This document shows, in pieces, positions 48,411 through 62,800 of a stretch of 64,000 nucleotides of DNA. The notes below the pieces were generated by a model. The model did no database searches, had not been told where the DNA came from, and was given only the letters and a program-made list of their open reading frames with translations. How positions within the stretch are numbered: position 1 is the stretch's first letter; every line of letters starts with the position of its first letter. Source of the DNA: Crocodylus rhombifer (lineage: Eukaryota > Chordata > Crocodylia > Crocodylidae); assembly GCA_038503035.1 (NCBI GenBank), contig JAVSML010001155.1, forward strand, positions 62,001 to 126,000, in the 5' to 3' direction. Both the position numbers and the translations under genes were made by a program.

Positions 48411-49157
48411 CTCTAAATCATGTAGAGGAAACAGAATGAGAAAGCCTTGGAACTGAAGGCCCACTGCAAACGAACAGCCTAACACTGATTTGTGTGCAAC
48501 GTGTGGCAATATCTGAAGGCAAGGCATACATCCTACTACACCAACCACTAAAATGTCCATAGCTGTTGTATCATAAAATTAAGCTATAAATTTAATGTCA
48601 GTATTTATTGAATGATTTGTCAACCACTCATGGAAGAAGTTAAATCAGCAAGAGAAGGAGGAATGGTTACAGTGTTCAATTCAATATTCCTGAAGACAGA
48701 TTTAGTTGTTCTTGTCCTTGAAACCCCATTGAGGAATGAAGTGAGAATATAAAAGCAAAATGAATTTCTCAGTTTTGCTGCCATCATTTTCAGAAACATT
48801 AATTGTAAGATCACCGTGCATAATTCAGAGCAGGCCCTGTTACTGAAAGTGGAACTGGAACACAGCTAGTAGAGATACCAGTTCTGTGTCTGCTCTAATA
48901 TGAAGCGATATGGAGGGTAATATAAATAGACAAATAGCATAGTATATGACCAGAATCCATTAACTTTTAAGTAAGCTTTGGATACTCTAAAACCTAAAAG
49001 CACTGCAAAACTTTAGCGAGGCACTGAAGAAATGTAAATTAATTTCTATCAAGCCACAATACCCTTTACCTCACCTGTGCTTTTCAATTCTTCCATGTTA
49101 TATTATTTTTATATTGATAGATTTCACCTTTTAATTTTTGTACAAAAATATTGAAAG

Positions 49158-49400
49158 ACAGAGTGGTTAGGCCCCTACCCTGGAATCTGGGCTCCTAGCT
49201 TCACCACTGGGCTATACCATGACCATGGTCAATTCACTTCAGCTCTGCCTGTGTCTCCTATTCCCTCCCCATCTTTGTTTGGCTCCTCTTATTAGACTAT
49301 TAAGTCTCATAGGGAAGGACTTTCCCTTACTGTACATTTTTGTACAGAATCTAGAAAAAAATTTGGCATAAGGCTGCAAAGACTTGTGGTTTTCTGTTTT
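49158..49400 (+). mobile_element. MIR-like SINE relic
   Basis: The order gagtggttaggcccctaccc, tgggctcctagcttcaccac, tcaattcacttcagctctgc, then tctcatagggaaggac corresponds to the MIR head, core and tail. Diverged and non-functional. Family call from memory. Confidence 0.5.
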
Positions 49401-50728
49401 ATTTAGGAATATTATATGAATGGTGGGTTTGTTATTAAAAGTTGATACCAAAAAAGTTTATTAAAATGAAAGTACAGAATTCTAACCCAAATAGGTAAAT
49501 TCTATTTATTTATGTTCAGGCTGTTCTGGATACAGCCTCAGCTTCAAAACTGTCACTGAGGACCCCGCAGCAATTTACTGAGCCTTTTATAGGGATGTAA
49601 TTAAAGCCAAAGTTGATTTATTGTTTCTAACACAAGATGTGGGTAAGATAATAATACAATGCCAAACTAACCGTTATTTTCTTGCATAATATTTACTCAC
49701 TTGGTGAATTCTAGTTAAATATACTAATGTAGTATTCAGCATCAAAAAAGGCAGTTGAATAGTGTGATTGCTTGCCTTACGAGTATATTGTGGGCAACAA
49801 AAGTATGTCAAGTTTAAAAGCTTTGTAATATATTTGGTTAGGGACACACAGGAAATACTGCAAACACTGAGGTAATCTAATTGCTGAAGACATATTACAA
49901 ATCCTTAGATGCTACAGTAATGAATAGTGTAGAGAATTTGAAGATGGAGAAATCAAAAAAAGGTTTGACGAATATATGCAGACACATAATGCTAGAGCGA
50001 GCCTGTATCCCCTCCCCCACTTTATTTTGATTTAATCAAAATGGCAGAGACCCTCAGATATACTGCAACAATACAGGCAACAGAGAATCTTTATCATACA
50101 TAGTGAATGCACTGACTTTAGTCTGGCTTGCAGAAGCTGAGGGGACAATAATTTATTAGGTACCACATAAAGCCTTCTGCCCTGCTCCCTCTTCCATCTC
50201 CCCTCTTCTCCTTTGGGGACCATTTTCAGTACCAGACTTCACAGTTATCCTGGGTCAAGAGATGGGAAGGGATGCATACTAGTTGCATGTTACTGGAATC
50301 CATTTACAAGATACTTCCTTTAGGGACACACTTTTTGACTATTAACTATTAATGAGCTGTTATACCACTGTAGGGATTTTCAGTGATGAGCCCATCTACC
50401 TTACAAATAAATAAGCCCACCAATGAGTCCATACTGTGAACAAATAAACTGCAAAGCCAGTCATAATGTCTAGACAACAGCGGTAACAAAAGAGCAGGAA
50501 GAGGAAATAGCTGAGCAGAAAGCAAAATTAGGTGCCTGATCCTAAGTTCACTTACACTCCTGTAACTTGACTGTCTCATATGGATTGCAGTGACTGATTT
50601 GCACATGTGTAAGACCAGAATCAGGTTGTAGAGTATGTGTTTTATTAAAAAAAAAAAACTATGGCTTTAATGCTCACTAGTTAGCAAAAACAGAAAATTA
50701 TCAGTGAACTATTCTATAATGGATTCTG

Positions 50729-51368
50729 ACAAGGGTGGATCCAGTGGACGGGCTGTAGTGCAGGCACCCCCTCACCTCCTTTCCATGGTGTAGATCACGT
50801 GCCAGCAGCTCCTGCTCCCCCCACTTACAGACAGTTGGGTCCCCTGTTTGTCTGAGGCATAGCTGGAGCCCTGGGCTTGCCGGGGATACCTGGGGGGACC
50901 AAGCAGGGAGCAGGTGAGGAAGGGAGAACTGGTCTCCCACCACTGCTGTCCATCGCTGACTGCGGCCGGAAGAAGTCCTAGGCCACTCATGCCCTGCTCC
51001 CGCTGGGAGCTGCCAGGCTCAGCAGCAGTGGCAACAGGCAGGTACCAGCTCCCTGTCCCCTCTCCTGGGTTTCCTTCATTAGCCCAAGGGCTCTAGCTAC
51101 AGGAAGCAGCTACATAGGTTGCAAGGCTGAACCAGGGACAGCAGTTTTGATGGGTGGTCCCCTCCTTTCAGAACCTGCTCTGGGCCAGACAAGGAGCAAG
51201 CACTGGAAGGGAGGACCTACCTACTGCTGCCAGGCACCCCATGCAGCCACCAGCTACAATGGGGCAGGAGCAGCTCTTGGGCTTCCCCTTAACCCAGGTC
51301 AGCCAGAGACAGTGGCAGCAACAGCAGCAGGTCGGTCACCTCTTCCTATGCCCAGAGGCAACCCCTGT
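50729..51368. repeat. GC-rich repeat block beside a CR1 copy
   Basis: Begins acaagggtggatccagtg, reminiscent of hAT ends of the CAGGGGTGGATCC type, and is GC-rich with cag/ctg-rich stretches. No partner end found; the CR1 insertion at 51369 may have removed or separated it. Frames on both strands are not considered genes. Confidence 0.45.
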
Positions 51369-51840
51369 TTCATAGATTTCATAGACATTAGGGCTGGAAG
51401 GGACCTCGGAAGATGATCGAGTCCAGCCCCTTGTCCAAGGGGCAGAAAGTCAGCTGGGGTCATAGGATCCCAACAACATAAGCATCCAAATTTCTCTGGA
51501 AGGAGTTCAATATAGATGCATGAGCCTGCCTCCGGTGGCAGGCAATTCCAGACCGTGGGGGCTTGGACAGTGAAGAAATTCTTCCTTATGTCCAGCCTGA
51601 AATGGTCTTGCAGGAATTTATAACCGTTTGACCTTGTCATCCCTTGGGGCGCTCTGGTGAACAAATGTTCCCCCAGATACTGGTGGTTACCCCGATAAAC
51701 TTATAGGTGGCCATCAGATCACCCCTGAGCCTGCGCTTTTCCAGGCTAAGGAGCCCCATGCCTCTCAGCCTGTCGTCGTAAGGTCTGTTTTCCTGACCTC
51801 TGATCATGCGCGTGGCTCTTCTCTGGACTCTCTCAAGCAT
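51369..51840 (-). mobile_element. CR1 LINE 3' end, minus orientation
   Basis: On the minus strand the sequence runs from the CR1 ORF2 end (LERVQRRATRMIRGQENRPY at about 51840-51780) through the 3' UTR to the tctatgaaatctatgaa tail at 51369-51385. 5' truncated and dead. The opposite orientation copy at 6170-6822 is a clear relative. Confidence 0.93.
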
Positions 51841-54768
51841 GGAGAGGGGGAGGGAAGAATGGGAGAGGAGGGGAGACAAAATGGAGAGGAGAGGGGCCCA
51901 GAGTGGGGTGGGGTGGGTAAGGGAGTCATACTTATATAAAAGTTCCCAGCAGCTGCTGCCATGGGGAGGGGGGAGACCAGGTGGCTGCAGCCATCCCTGC
52001 CACACCAGTCCCATTTATCATATGCCTCTCTTCAAAATCCTATGTCCACTTATGGATTTAGAGGACCAGATCCTGTGAAACACAGAATGCCCTTGGTCCA
52101 CTGAAGACACAAGAGCTGAGTCTGCTCAGTCTTGCAGAATTGAGCCCTTAATAAGCAATTATATCATTCGGTTTGCTTAGCGATGCCAAGCACTAGCAAG
52201 TTTGAAAATCAGTGCATGGCCTCTCTTACAGACATGCTTCCCAACAAAAGGTAAGTCTGGGTGTCTTTTTTTTTTTTTTTTTACAAAGCCTGATTACCAA
52301 AGAACAGTGTTGTTTCATTTTGCCATGGAACAATTTCATTATCACCAGGTTGCCTAGAGTCCTCATTACACAGTGTTCATTTAATATCCCCTGGAAGTCA
52401 CCTCTTCTTGGCTCCACTTTAAAATGGGACAGAGTTGTGCCAAAACCAGCCACATCTGTTGCTTCCCACATCTCCAGCTTCCCAAACTGAGGCAGATTAA
52501 AACATTTCCATAAATGATGTGTCAGACTAGATTGGACTCCTCTGATTATATTAAATTATCCAGATATCGTTATTTTTTTATCCTGCTTCCAGAAACTTCC
52601 TGTTACAGTAAATCCCATTGAAAATAAAAAGTATTAGGAGGTTAAACCATGGCTAAACAATTAAATACTTTTTCTTCTTTTGTCCAAAATATATTCTTGT
52701 CCAAACACTCAGTGCTTGTGCTACTTAAGCTGAATCTGCGTTTTTCTCATCCCTGGATTTTAAGGAGGAAAATACTCAAAGAAAATACATGCATTTCCTT
52801 CCCCAACTGATTGTTTTGCCAAACATAAGTTGTTGAGATATATCATGCAACTATTTTATGGCTTGAACTAGAAAACAAACAAAAAATGAATAAATTGCAG
52901 TTTTCTTTATTCTTTGTTTTTGTAAAGGCTCCTTGCAAAAAATAAAACCCTGTTCAGCCAAAAACCCATTTTAGTGTAATGCAATTATACAAGAAGTAGT
53001 ATTGGCATTGATGTGTACAGCAAGCAGGACCAGCATTGGTCTCCAGAGAAGCATGTTAAGATTATTTCAGCATAAATATACCTACAAGACTCAGGAAAAC
53101 ATGGCTTCCCAGAAAAATAATCAATAGTATATTGAAGCTGAAGCTTCCCAGCCCATAAATGATAGTTCATGACAAGCACAAGGTTTAACTCAAGGACATA
53201 ACGGGGGTAGATAATTCTGCATCACACTTACAAGTGGGTCAGGCAGTGGGTACTACCTTCCTGTTTTATGCATATCCCATTCTCCTTACTGAAAAATCAA
53301 GTGAGCCTCATCCTGACCTCCACTATACCAATGTAAATCAGGAATAACTCCACTGAGATATTAACCAGTTATGCCATTGTCAATTCAATGGGATTGAACA
53401 AATATGGCCCAATTATATAGCTCTGCTAATGTAACTCTGCTAATTGAGTGGTTTCACTGCTCTTCTGATAGCGTGTGATTTTCAGCCTGTAATCTTGGGA
53501 CAATTCAGCAGCTAAACTAACATACGAGACTATACATTTTCTCCTTTCGTGATAATAGAAACGCAGATGCTATTGACTGCATTTTCAAAGTACTGTTTGG
53601 TATTTTAGCTCTGGAGAATACTGGGAGTTGTACATCAAAACCATCATACAAAGCATTTTGAAAACACAGGAGTCTTTTAAAACAGAACACAAAAGAAAAC
53701 ATCTGAACCTCTTGAACAACCACCTCATGCTGTGAGAAAAGGATGGCTTTCACATGGACTCCTTATATTTTGGAAACAGGGTCATTAATTTAATACCGCA
53801 GCTGAAGAGATTTAAAGGGACACGGTCAACTTAAAAAAAAACACACAATTTTTTCCTTCTGTTTTCCTATTATTTTCATAAGCAGCCTCTTCCCTGTAAC
53901 AAAATGAGACAAGAGAAAAAATTCTATTTCTTTCTTTCTTTCCCCCCTGTTTGCTTACTTTGTGCGTCTGAAAGCATTTTGTGTACAAGCCCTTTGCATT
54001 CTTTCTCCCAGAAAGGTCAGGTCCCAGTTGTGCGTGTTTTTCACACAGCAGAGGGGAAGCAAAAATAGAGAAAACAGAAAGCCATAATGGTAGAATCAAT
54101 AACAGTGGCTAGGATATGTAGACACAGGAGTACCCAAAACTGCTTTTAACTCATTTTTCTTTGAATTCACTAGACTTCAAGTTTGCTTTAGGTCAAGAGA
54201 CTCCAGCCCACATATTAAAAACCTCCTTTTGTACATGACATCATTTTTCCTGTGTGTTACCAGCTTACCACTGCAACCCCTCTAACAGCTTTTGCTTTTC
54301 AGCACAAGCAAGAATATATGAATGATGAAATGAAATGGATCTCCATGCTCTCTCATGTACCATTTTTTTTTCCTTTTCTTTACCCTGGTTTTATTTTGAA
54401 TGAACACATCATTGATATCGCAGAGGCAAGACTGATGAATCTGTACAATTTTCCAGCCTCAAATAACTTCTTAGCCCACGTTTCTTTTTCAGTGGAACAA
54501 AAGAGCATTTAAGCAACAGAGACTCTTCTCAGCAGCATCACAAAAAACGTCTTCCGTACAATTCAAATAGCCATACTGCTGTGATATACATAATATAACT
54601 GTACTTAAGAGGTGGAAGGAAATCCAACACCTATTTAGGATGCCCCAATATCAATGGAAAATACTCACCAAGAAGGTAGTTAAAGTTTTAATCCAAGTTC
54701 CAGGGGCATCTCGTTCATGGTTCTCTGGCTCAAAGTGCCATGACATCAAATGGGCTTCAGCAGAGGTA

Positions 54769-54808
54769 CTTCCTACTCATGATGGACACTTCCTACTCAT
54801 GACGGACA
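54769..54808 (+). repeat. 20-bp tandem duplication
   Basis: cttcctactcatgatggaca is followed directly by a copy with one substitution (gacggaca). Confidence 0.95.
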
Positions 54809-57165
54809 CCTTGCCTTTTCTGCTTAGTACCAAGTTTTAATCCAGGAAACAAAAGCCTGTTAACTATACCTTTGATAAGCATACCAGGTCACTGTTCTAC
54901 AGTATCATTCAAAGACCTCAGAAGAAAAGAGTCAAGAATGCATTTGGAGCCACTGCCGTAAGTTTTTGTTTCTTTGTTTATTCAAACTTCCTCTTAAATC
55001 CTGCCAGGGACAGGCCTCCTATAGCCCACATCTTAGCTCAACCACAGAGTTCAGCAGGCAGCACCAGAAAAGACATTACTGCAACTGCAAGCTGTAGAGA
55101 TGAGAGAATGAGATCTCTTCTCCAAGGAAACTTGCGGGCTCTGGTAAGGATGAAGAGCAGTAGAGTCTGTGATGCAAAATGAAACGTTTCCTTACCAATC
55201 TGGCCAAAAGTCTATACTGATGAGTGGCGCCTTCCAGGAAGGGGGATCACCCAAAAATAGAAAAAAAAAAGGAAGAGAGACTCCCAATGGCATGCTCAGA
55301 AAGCCAAATTCCCTCCAACGTATCCCTGCCTGACCCCTTTGAGGTCAGTGAATGCACGGGATGCAGGCAGGGCAGTGTTTGAGCACATAGTCTGTAAACT
55401 TCAGCCCTTCATGGCCAACGTGGAAGCAACAGCAAAATAACAAAACTGAGAGCAAGCACAGAAGCAGCCAAGGTAAGACACAGCATCACTACTGAAGCGA
55501 TATCCCCTAGGTATGCTGGCCAGAAAAAACAATGGCTGCTCCTTTAGTAATTTTGCGTCTTGGCAAAAAGGCAGTGCTGCACACTGCAGGCAAAATCACA
55601 GTCGTATTGAAGTCTGTGGGAAATCTGCCATTGCTCCAAATGGAGCCAGGATGCAACTCGCAGGTTTACAGACCAGAAACTGCTCCAGTTCTCTCAATAG
55701 GAGCTGAGACGAAGCCCTGCTATGAAAAGTACTCACTCAGTGTACCAGTGGTAGATGATTTTGACTGGCAACACATTGGCTTGGACCCTAAATAAAACTC
55801 CCAAGAACAGAGAGATATGGGATATGTTTTTGTTTTTTCCCACAGCTTTCTGAGGGGCCTGCACTATGGTAAATATGGTAATTCTCAGGGTTCATCACCC
55901 CTTTCCATTGCCCCTCAAAACAGAGCTCCCTTCCCCAGCACCTCACTGATGTTACACCAGACCAATAAGCAGCAGGCAAGCTTATTGTGATTTCTGGGCA
56001 GATGAACTCGTAAGCAGAGGTTTTCTTTGATCCCAATTTCTTCTGAATTTCAACTAATACCTGGGCTATATTTAACACTAGAAATAGCATCATGCTGTGC
56101 AGGGAGAAAAGAAAGAGATTCCTAGAGTCAAAGAAGCTTGCAAATGTGAACGTAATTTTAATGTTAGAATTCTCCTTAATGTGAATCGTGGGAAAATGAA
56201 ATGGAAAGAACCAGGATTATTATTTTTTTTACATCTCGTGTCAAGACAACCAATTGCCTTGATTCTGGGGCTCTTGCTAAGGGGGCGCCGAACTCCCACT
56301 CACATTCAGTTGGGTCCTAATGGCCAGATAGATGGTAAGCTGTAACACAGAACTGCAATATGGAAAAGCAACGCTCTAAATGCAGCGCTGCAGAAAAGTC
56401 TATGTCAAATGGTGACCTTATTCTCCACATTCACCATGCCTCCAAATCTAACATGTCGAGTGTTCAGACTAAAGCTTCTGATTGCCGATTTTTCCAACGG
56501 TAAGGAGTTGGACAGTTGGGTTGGGATCTCTCCATCTTGCACGTTATCCGCGTTAATAAGGATTCCATAGTCCAAGTTAGGTCCCTGGTGATATATGCGT
56601 ACTCTCCTCAAAGGCTGTGTGCAGTCCTGTCCAAATAGAAGTTGTTACACAGTTCTTTTGATCGCATGCAAGACAAACAGAATCTGCTCATTGTTTCTGC
56701 GGTGTTGGTCTTGCAGGGCTAATGGGGCTACATACTTATTTTGCCCCTAAACTCAGAGGACGCACTTCTAAGTAAACATAGACCTCGTTGAGTAGAAATG
56801 TGCCATTTTTTCTCGCCACTTTTTGTGATAAAAGTGCACTTCAGTGCTTCTTTAGGTAGTCAGAGGACCCTAAGGATTCACCAAAAGAAAAACAGTCTCC
56901 AAAATAAAAACAGAAATGAATCACCTGTTTTCTAGGATTGGTAAAAGTTTGCATTAGATTTATTTTCATCATTCTAATACACGCATGAAACACATTCTGG
57001 CCTCTGTTAACCTCTAGGCAACACTTACTGAAGAACTCACCCCACTGATTTTAAAAAGAGGCACATTATGAATCGAAAAGCTTCAAATGGTTTTGAATAT
57101 AAATGCATACAGGAATATTCTAATATAATAAAGGGCTTTGTCCAGGTGTCTGTCTGTCTGTAACA

Positions 57166-57219
57166 CTCTTGGAGCACGCTGATTGGTGACTGAAACAACC
57201 GATCAGCGTGCTCCAAGAG
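57166..57219. repeat. Perfect 18-bp stem-loop
   Basis: ctcttggagcacgctgat (57166-57183) is exactly mirrored by atcagcgtgctccaagag (57202-57219) around an 18-base loop. Preceded by a tgtctgtctgtctg run and aaagggctttgtcc, which suggests the end of a transposon. Family not identified. Confidence 0.9.
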
Positions 57220-58174
57220 CATTATGGACAGGAGGCAACAGTGAGGTGGAGTGCTGCCGTGACAGCAGGGATGGAGTGGGGGGGCGCACTCACACATATT
57301 TAATTTATTTAATAAATATCAAAAGTCAAAAAAGTAAAATCTGTCTGATTTTTTTTTGTTATTCAAAATTCATCCATCATTCTTGATTCACTAGTGTTTA
57401 ATAAATACCAAAACTCTGCTGTGATGTCAGGGTATCAAAACAAGGGGAATGATGTCATTTTTAATTTTAAGCAGATAGAGTGATTTTTCCATGTGCTATC
57501 AAGGGCTACACATTTTTTAAAAAGTTCTCAGGCTTTCCTCTTTCAAGATGCACTGCAAAAAAATGACTCTGATGTAAATCTAAAAAGCAATGACCCCATC
57601 TGCACATTGGTTTACATAAATTTAAAACACAAAACTTTTAAATGGCTGAGCTATTTAGCTGAAAGTAGTGGCTATAATAACCATAAATAAATGCCTCTTT
57701 CAACAAAACGTCACTACTGTACCTATATGAACTGCCAATATGAATAGTTATATAACAGACCATTATCATTCCAAGGGACCCATTATGGTCTACATGGGAA
57801 AAAGAAACACATGATGCATACAGTTAAGAATATGTAAGTTTGCTGAAGAGGTGTATTGTGCTCCTTGATAATAAAGACATTTTATTCATTTGCCTGAATG
57901 CCCAGTAAAAGCTTCGGCCAACCATCCTCCCACTCTTGTCCCCCCTGGCAGCCCTGACCTTGATGCAGCTACATATACAGAATGATGCAATACCCTCTGA
58001 AGTCAGTAAAAACGTTTCCTCTGGCTTCACTGGGCACTGGATCAGGCCCTCATATTTCAAATCAAGGATGCTGGAATAGAAGGAAAACTTCCTGGAAGGA
58101 AGCATGTGGCATTTCTCTTTTGCCCATCACTAGATGAAATTCTCTTGTGATTTCAGACGGGCCACTAACTAGGA

Positions 58175-59198
58175 GAGGGGTGGGCAAAACATGGATTTTG
58201 TCTGGCCTACGACAGGTCCCTTGGCCACGCCTGTCCCAGGTGCAGGGGGCAGGCTAAATTGTGGTGTGTACAGCTGGCCCTGCTGCCCCTCCGCACGCAG
58301 TGGGGCTGGGGCAGTGCAGCAGCTGGTCTAATTCCTGACAGCCCCCGTGGTGGCTCCTTGTGGCTGCTGCTGCCACCAGACCCAACCCCACTGCCTGGGT
58401 ACCCCAGCCCAACCATCCTGCACCCGCCATCAGGGATGGGACCTGCGCTGGTGGAGCCTGTGGCCAGACAGATGGGATGGGGCGTCAGGTGGGTGGGGAG
58501 CAACATCTGGGAGTGGGGCAGGCAGGTGAGAAAGGACTCTCTGGGCAGTGATACTGCGGGGCCCAGGGCAGAGCTGCGATCTGCTGCCTGCACATCCCTG
58601 CAGTGGGTGCTGGTTTGAAGGGCAGGGGCATATGGGCAGTAGACTGTGCCTCTGCCCTGGGCCCTGGCCCTGCACTGTTACTGCCCCATGATCCCAGCCC
58701 TGGCCACATCCACCCATCCCACTCCTGGAGGTAGCTCCCTACCTGCCCACAGCCCCATCTTCTCTGCCCAGCTGCACATCCTGCCCACACAGGTCCCAAA
58801 CACTCTCCATGGAGACCCCAGGATTGCTGGGCTTTGACATGGGGGACTGGAGCCCAAGGCAAAAATGCAATCCACTCTCTGCACACTCCTGGCCATGGAA
58901 CTGGTGCCCATCTCACAGACATGCGGGCAGCAGATTGCAGCTTTGGGCCAGACCCTGACACCACATTATCACTGCACTGTGGCCCACCCTGTGATCCCGG
59001 CCCTGCCTGTGCATCCCACTCCCAGACATCACTTCCTGCTGGTCCATGGCTCCATCCCATCTGCCAGGCCCAGTGCCCAGCAGAGCCACTTGAGGAGTTT
59101 TGGCAAGCCATTGGTGGGGGGGTGAGGGCAGGGTGCTGATCCAGCCTGCGACAGCTCACCAAAACTGTGCCTCCAGCCCAAATAATTGCCCACACCTG
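58175..59198. mobile_element. Non-autonomous hAT, 1.0 kb, relative of 18200-18375
   Basis: Left end GAGGGGTGGGCAAAACATGG and inverted right end CAGGTGTGGGCAATTATTTG. Flanking octamers aactagga (58167-58174) and aactagaa (59199-59206) match at 7 of 8. The centre contains GC-rich units repeated in varied form (catcccactcc, gatcccagccctgg/gatcccggccctgc), which yields the 236-codon minus frame and others. No transposase. Confidence 0.9.
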
Positions 59199-59282
59199 AA
59201 CTAGAAGAAGCCCCTACTATACTAAATTCATTCCCCTTCAGGGCAGGCTTAACGATTAAGCACAGATCAGAAATTAAGTTGA

Positions 59283-59336
59283 GGCTACCCCAGAACTTAC
59301 TACAATTATGGCTACCCCAGATCTTACTACAATTAC
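59283..59336 (+). repeat. 27-bp tandem duplication
   Basis: Two adjacent 27-base copies beginning ggctaccccagaacttacta and ggctaccccagatcttacta, with two differences. Confidence 0.95.
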
Positions 59337-59788
59337 GAACACAGTCACTCAAATCAGGATCAGTGACACACTTTTGATTTCTTAATAGAAAAAATATCAG
59401 TATCACTAGTATATGTTAGCATTTTTGATTGACTCAGTCCATGGAAACTATTTTCCTACAAATGTTACATTAACTAGAATAATTTATTTACTCGAAAGCT
59501 TTAAGAAGCAAGAGCTACATTCAAAAGGATTTTCCCTCATTAAAAAGAAAAAAACCAGGAAAATTAAATGGTAAATAAAAGTTATGATTTTGTACATCAT
59601 AAACCTATGCACGAATGCAGGAAGAATACAACACCCAACAAACTAGTCATGTTCAAGCTTTATGTGCTTTTTAGGCAAAAGACAGAAAAAGGCTGCAGAC
59701 CATGGAAAGAAATACTGAAAAACAACTTGCAGGGAGCCAACATTTTGGCCTGATATCAATGGTCTGTAGCATTTAGTTCCTTTCTTGG

Positions 59789-59858
59789 AGTCTGATCCAA
59801 TTCCCAATGAAGTCAATGGGCATTTCACCATTGACTTCAGTAGGAGTTGGCTCAGGCC
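59789..59858. mobile_element. Short palindromic repeat of the Chompy-like type
   Basis: tctgatccaattcccaatga and agtcaatggg are mirrored by ccattgacttcagt and gttggctcaggc. The layout (tgatcc ... gaagtcaatggg ... ccattgacttca ...) matches a MITE-like repeat common in crocodilians, turtles and birds. Similar diverged pieces occur at about 6046-6085, 14247-14301, 53330-53400 and 57957-58052. Confidence 0.55.
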
Positions 59859-62800
59859 TTAGTTGTTTCCCCTTTGATTGGCTAAGGGTGAAAACATTAG
59901 AGGCAGCATATAGAGCTCCTGTTGAGAGGAAATAACACATCCTCAACCCTTTGGCTCATCAAGGAACAGGATCTGAATGGAGGCCGAGGCTGTCCTCACT
60001 GACTACCAGGATGGTGGTTATGATTTATCTCAAAAGCAAGGTGTGGTCAGTGCGAAAGAAAAACGAAAAATCTTTTGAATTTCAAACATTGCTAAGGGTT
60101 GACGGGATAAGAAATAAATAAGTATCTGCTAAGACTTCTCTTCCAATATTTATGAAAAGATAAAACAAAGATTTAGAAATATGGTATTAAAAAGAAAAAA
60201 ACCCAAGTGTATACATAATATGTTAGCAACAGGATCTTCAGCAAAACAAAAATGGCTCTGAAGTGCAACACATTGTGTGTGCGTATATGAGAGTGTGTAC
60301 ACACATATACCCAGCATTCAGATATTTATACATAATCTTTTACTCTTATTTTAATCAAGACTATTATTATTATTCTGACTGAAACAAGGACAGGATTTTG
60401 CTATCCAGGTGACCACCAGGGTGCATATTACAGCTTGTAGAGCATGTGACAGAGCTTAAAATGTCAACAACAAGATCTGGATTACACAACTTTTAATTGT
60501 AGCTACCTTCTATTGTCATGGGATTCCCTTGGATTTTTCCCTTTTATCTCATTCAGAATTTTGACCTTCCCTACTACAGGACAACTGTCTAATGCCAGTG
60601 ACTGAATTACTAATAATCCAAGGCGGAAGCAACAAACTTTAATCAAAATGAAGACTGAAGCTGTATTTTTTTTTTTGATTGAATTAGTTTGGATTCTGAA
60701 GTTTTAGTCAAATGAAGAGAGAGGTACAAATTAATAATGCAAAACGTGTGCAAGCCATGCACACATACACACAGACGGAGGACATAAATACTGCACACTA
60801 AACTTTCAACCCATCTTTAGTTATGTTTTCAGTTGATTATGAACGTACAGTATTTATTAGGTGTATGTGGAAGCCTGTACAAAAGAATAACAAGATCACA
60901 GAAATGTAGGGTTAGAAGGAAATTCAAGAGAACTTGTAATGCTGCACTGAAAAAGGCTCAAATACACCCTAAACCATCCCCGATGGAAGTTTTGTCCACC
61001 CTATTGCTAAAAACCACCAACCAGTAGATTCTACAATCACCTTAAAGACAGCCTTTCTCTTGTTTCACTACAGCAGTTAAAAAGTATGCCCTCATATCCA
61101 ACTTCAATCTCTACCACTGTAATTTAAACTGATTACTTCTGGTACTTCCTAAGTAGGCCTAGAGAATAACTGACCACTGTCACCTTTAAAACAACAAATT
61201 TTTATGTATTGAGTACCTGCCCCTCCTCCCCGCCCAGTCTTCTCGGTTCTAGACTAAACAGACCAGTTATTTCAACCTTCTTTCAAAGGCCATGTTGTCT
61301 AAATCATTTTGATTGCTCCTCTCTCTTTCCTTTTTCTACATCTTTCTCCAAGCATGATGCACAAAACTTGGTATAGTACTCCAGATAAGCCCACGCTAGT
61401 ACCAAGGAGAGCAGAATCCTTGTTAAGAAACCTATCATTTTTAGAGGTTGCTACAAAATATCCCAACGCCTGGCTCTCCTCTCACACTTGCTTGGCATTA
61501 GTGAAATGCCATCAGTTTCAGTAACGACTCCTGAATTATTGTGATATAATTGGGTAAAGAAAGGCATGCAGCAAATACGGTTCTTTACCACCTTTATTAA
61601 GAGGCTTATCTGATTAAGCAGTCTATCTTTAGCGGTCACTCAGATGCTATGACTGGATGACCATCTACTTCCTCTGCCTGGGTCAGTCAGACATTCAGCT
61701 ATAAGCACTGTTTGCAGGTGTACGGTACTGTGGGTGCAATTTTCGAGGAGCAAAATGCACTTGCAAAAAGGGGGGACAATCCAAATTGCAGCGAAAAGTA
61801 CAGTCTAAATAATCTGCAGAGTTTAACTTCATATCCCAGTTGGTATTCACAGAATAAAGCACCAAGATGGTTATTATGTGAACAAGGACCACATACAACC
61901 AGGGAGACAGAGACACCTCCATGCTTTAATATCTTAACTTCGTAGCATGTAAATCAGGTTCTTTGTGGCATACTGTATTTTCTTAAACCAATAGTCTTTA
62001 CTATTGATTTAATTCAAGATTACCAGCCTCATTCACTCCTTTCAAGTATTTCAACAGCTTTCTAATAGCTTATTATCTGAAGGTTACATCTGTTACTAAA
62101 AGTAGGCCCTAAAGGATGTTGTTCGAAGTCCATAAAGGCCCTTTTAAGTACAAAGAATTTAACATACAGCTTTTCTATACACAAACATTAGTAAAGGATG
62201 CAACAGTCCAGAGTACAAATTAGCCTTTGATTAATATGTTCTCTTGTTGCAACACAGTGACTTATAAAGGCTATGAAAAAACCAGATAAAACAGTGCTCT
62301 ACTCTGATATCTCTTACTGTCTGATACTTGGGTCAGTGTTAAAAATGGACAAAAGTGTATGTGGATGAAAATGTAATTTAAAAAGGTTGTAAAGCTATTA
62401 AGACATCACTTCATTCCTACATACCGTACTATTAAAAGGGAGATTTATTAATGAAATGTTAGCATTACATTAAATAAACTAAATGGAAAATATTTCTCTG
62501 GTGTATCTGTACCAAGAACAAAGGCTGTGTAAATCCACCTACGCTTGTATTTTATGAACACAATCATACAGTATCAAAGAAAGGTATCTACAGGGTGCAC
62601 TGGAATTTTATAATAAATGGGGTAGCTGTAGGGCCTTATGAAAGGGGCTAAAAATAAACCCGATCTACTCTTCTATCATTCCCCGTTGATTCTGAAAAGA
62701 TTCCTTTCTGAAACGCACACAAAATGTTTTAAAAGAGTGGAAAGATGCAAGATTTGCATTAAGAGGAGGAGGGCACATTAAAAAAATAATAAAACAAATG

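Noticed and set aside
58485..59195. Minus-strand frame of 236 codons
   Set aside because: Contained in the GC-rich interior of the hAT at 58175-59198, with no domain, and the frame reflects high GC.
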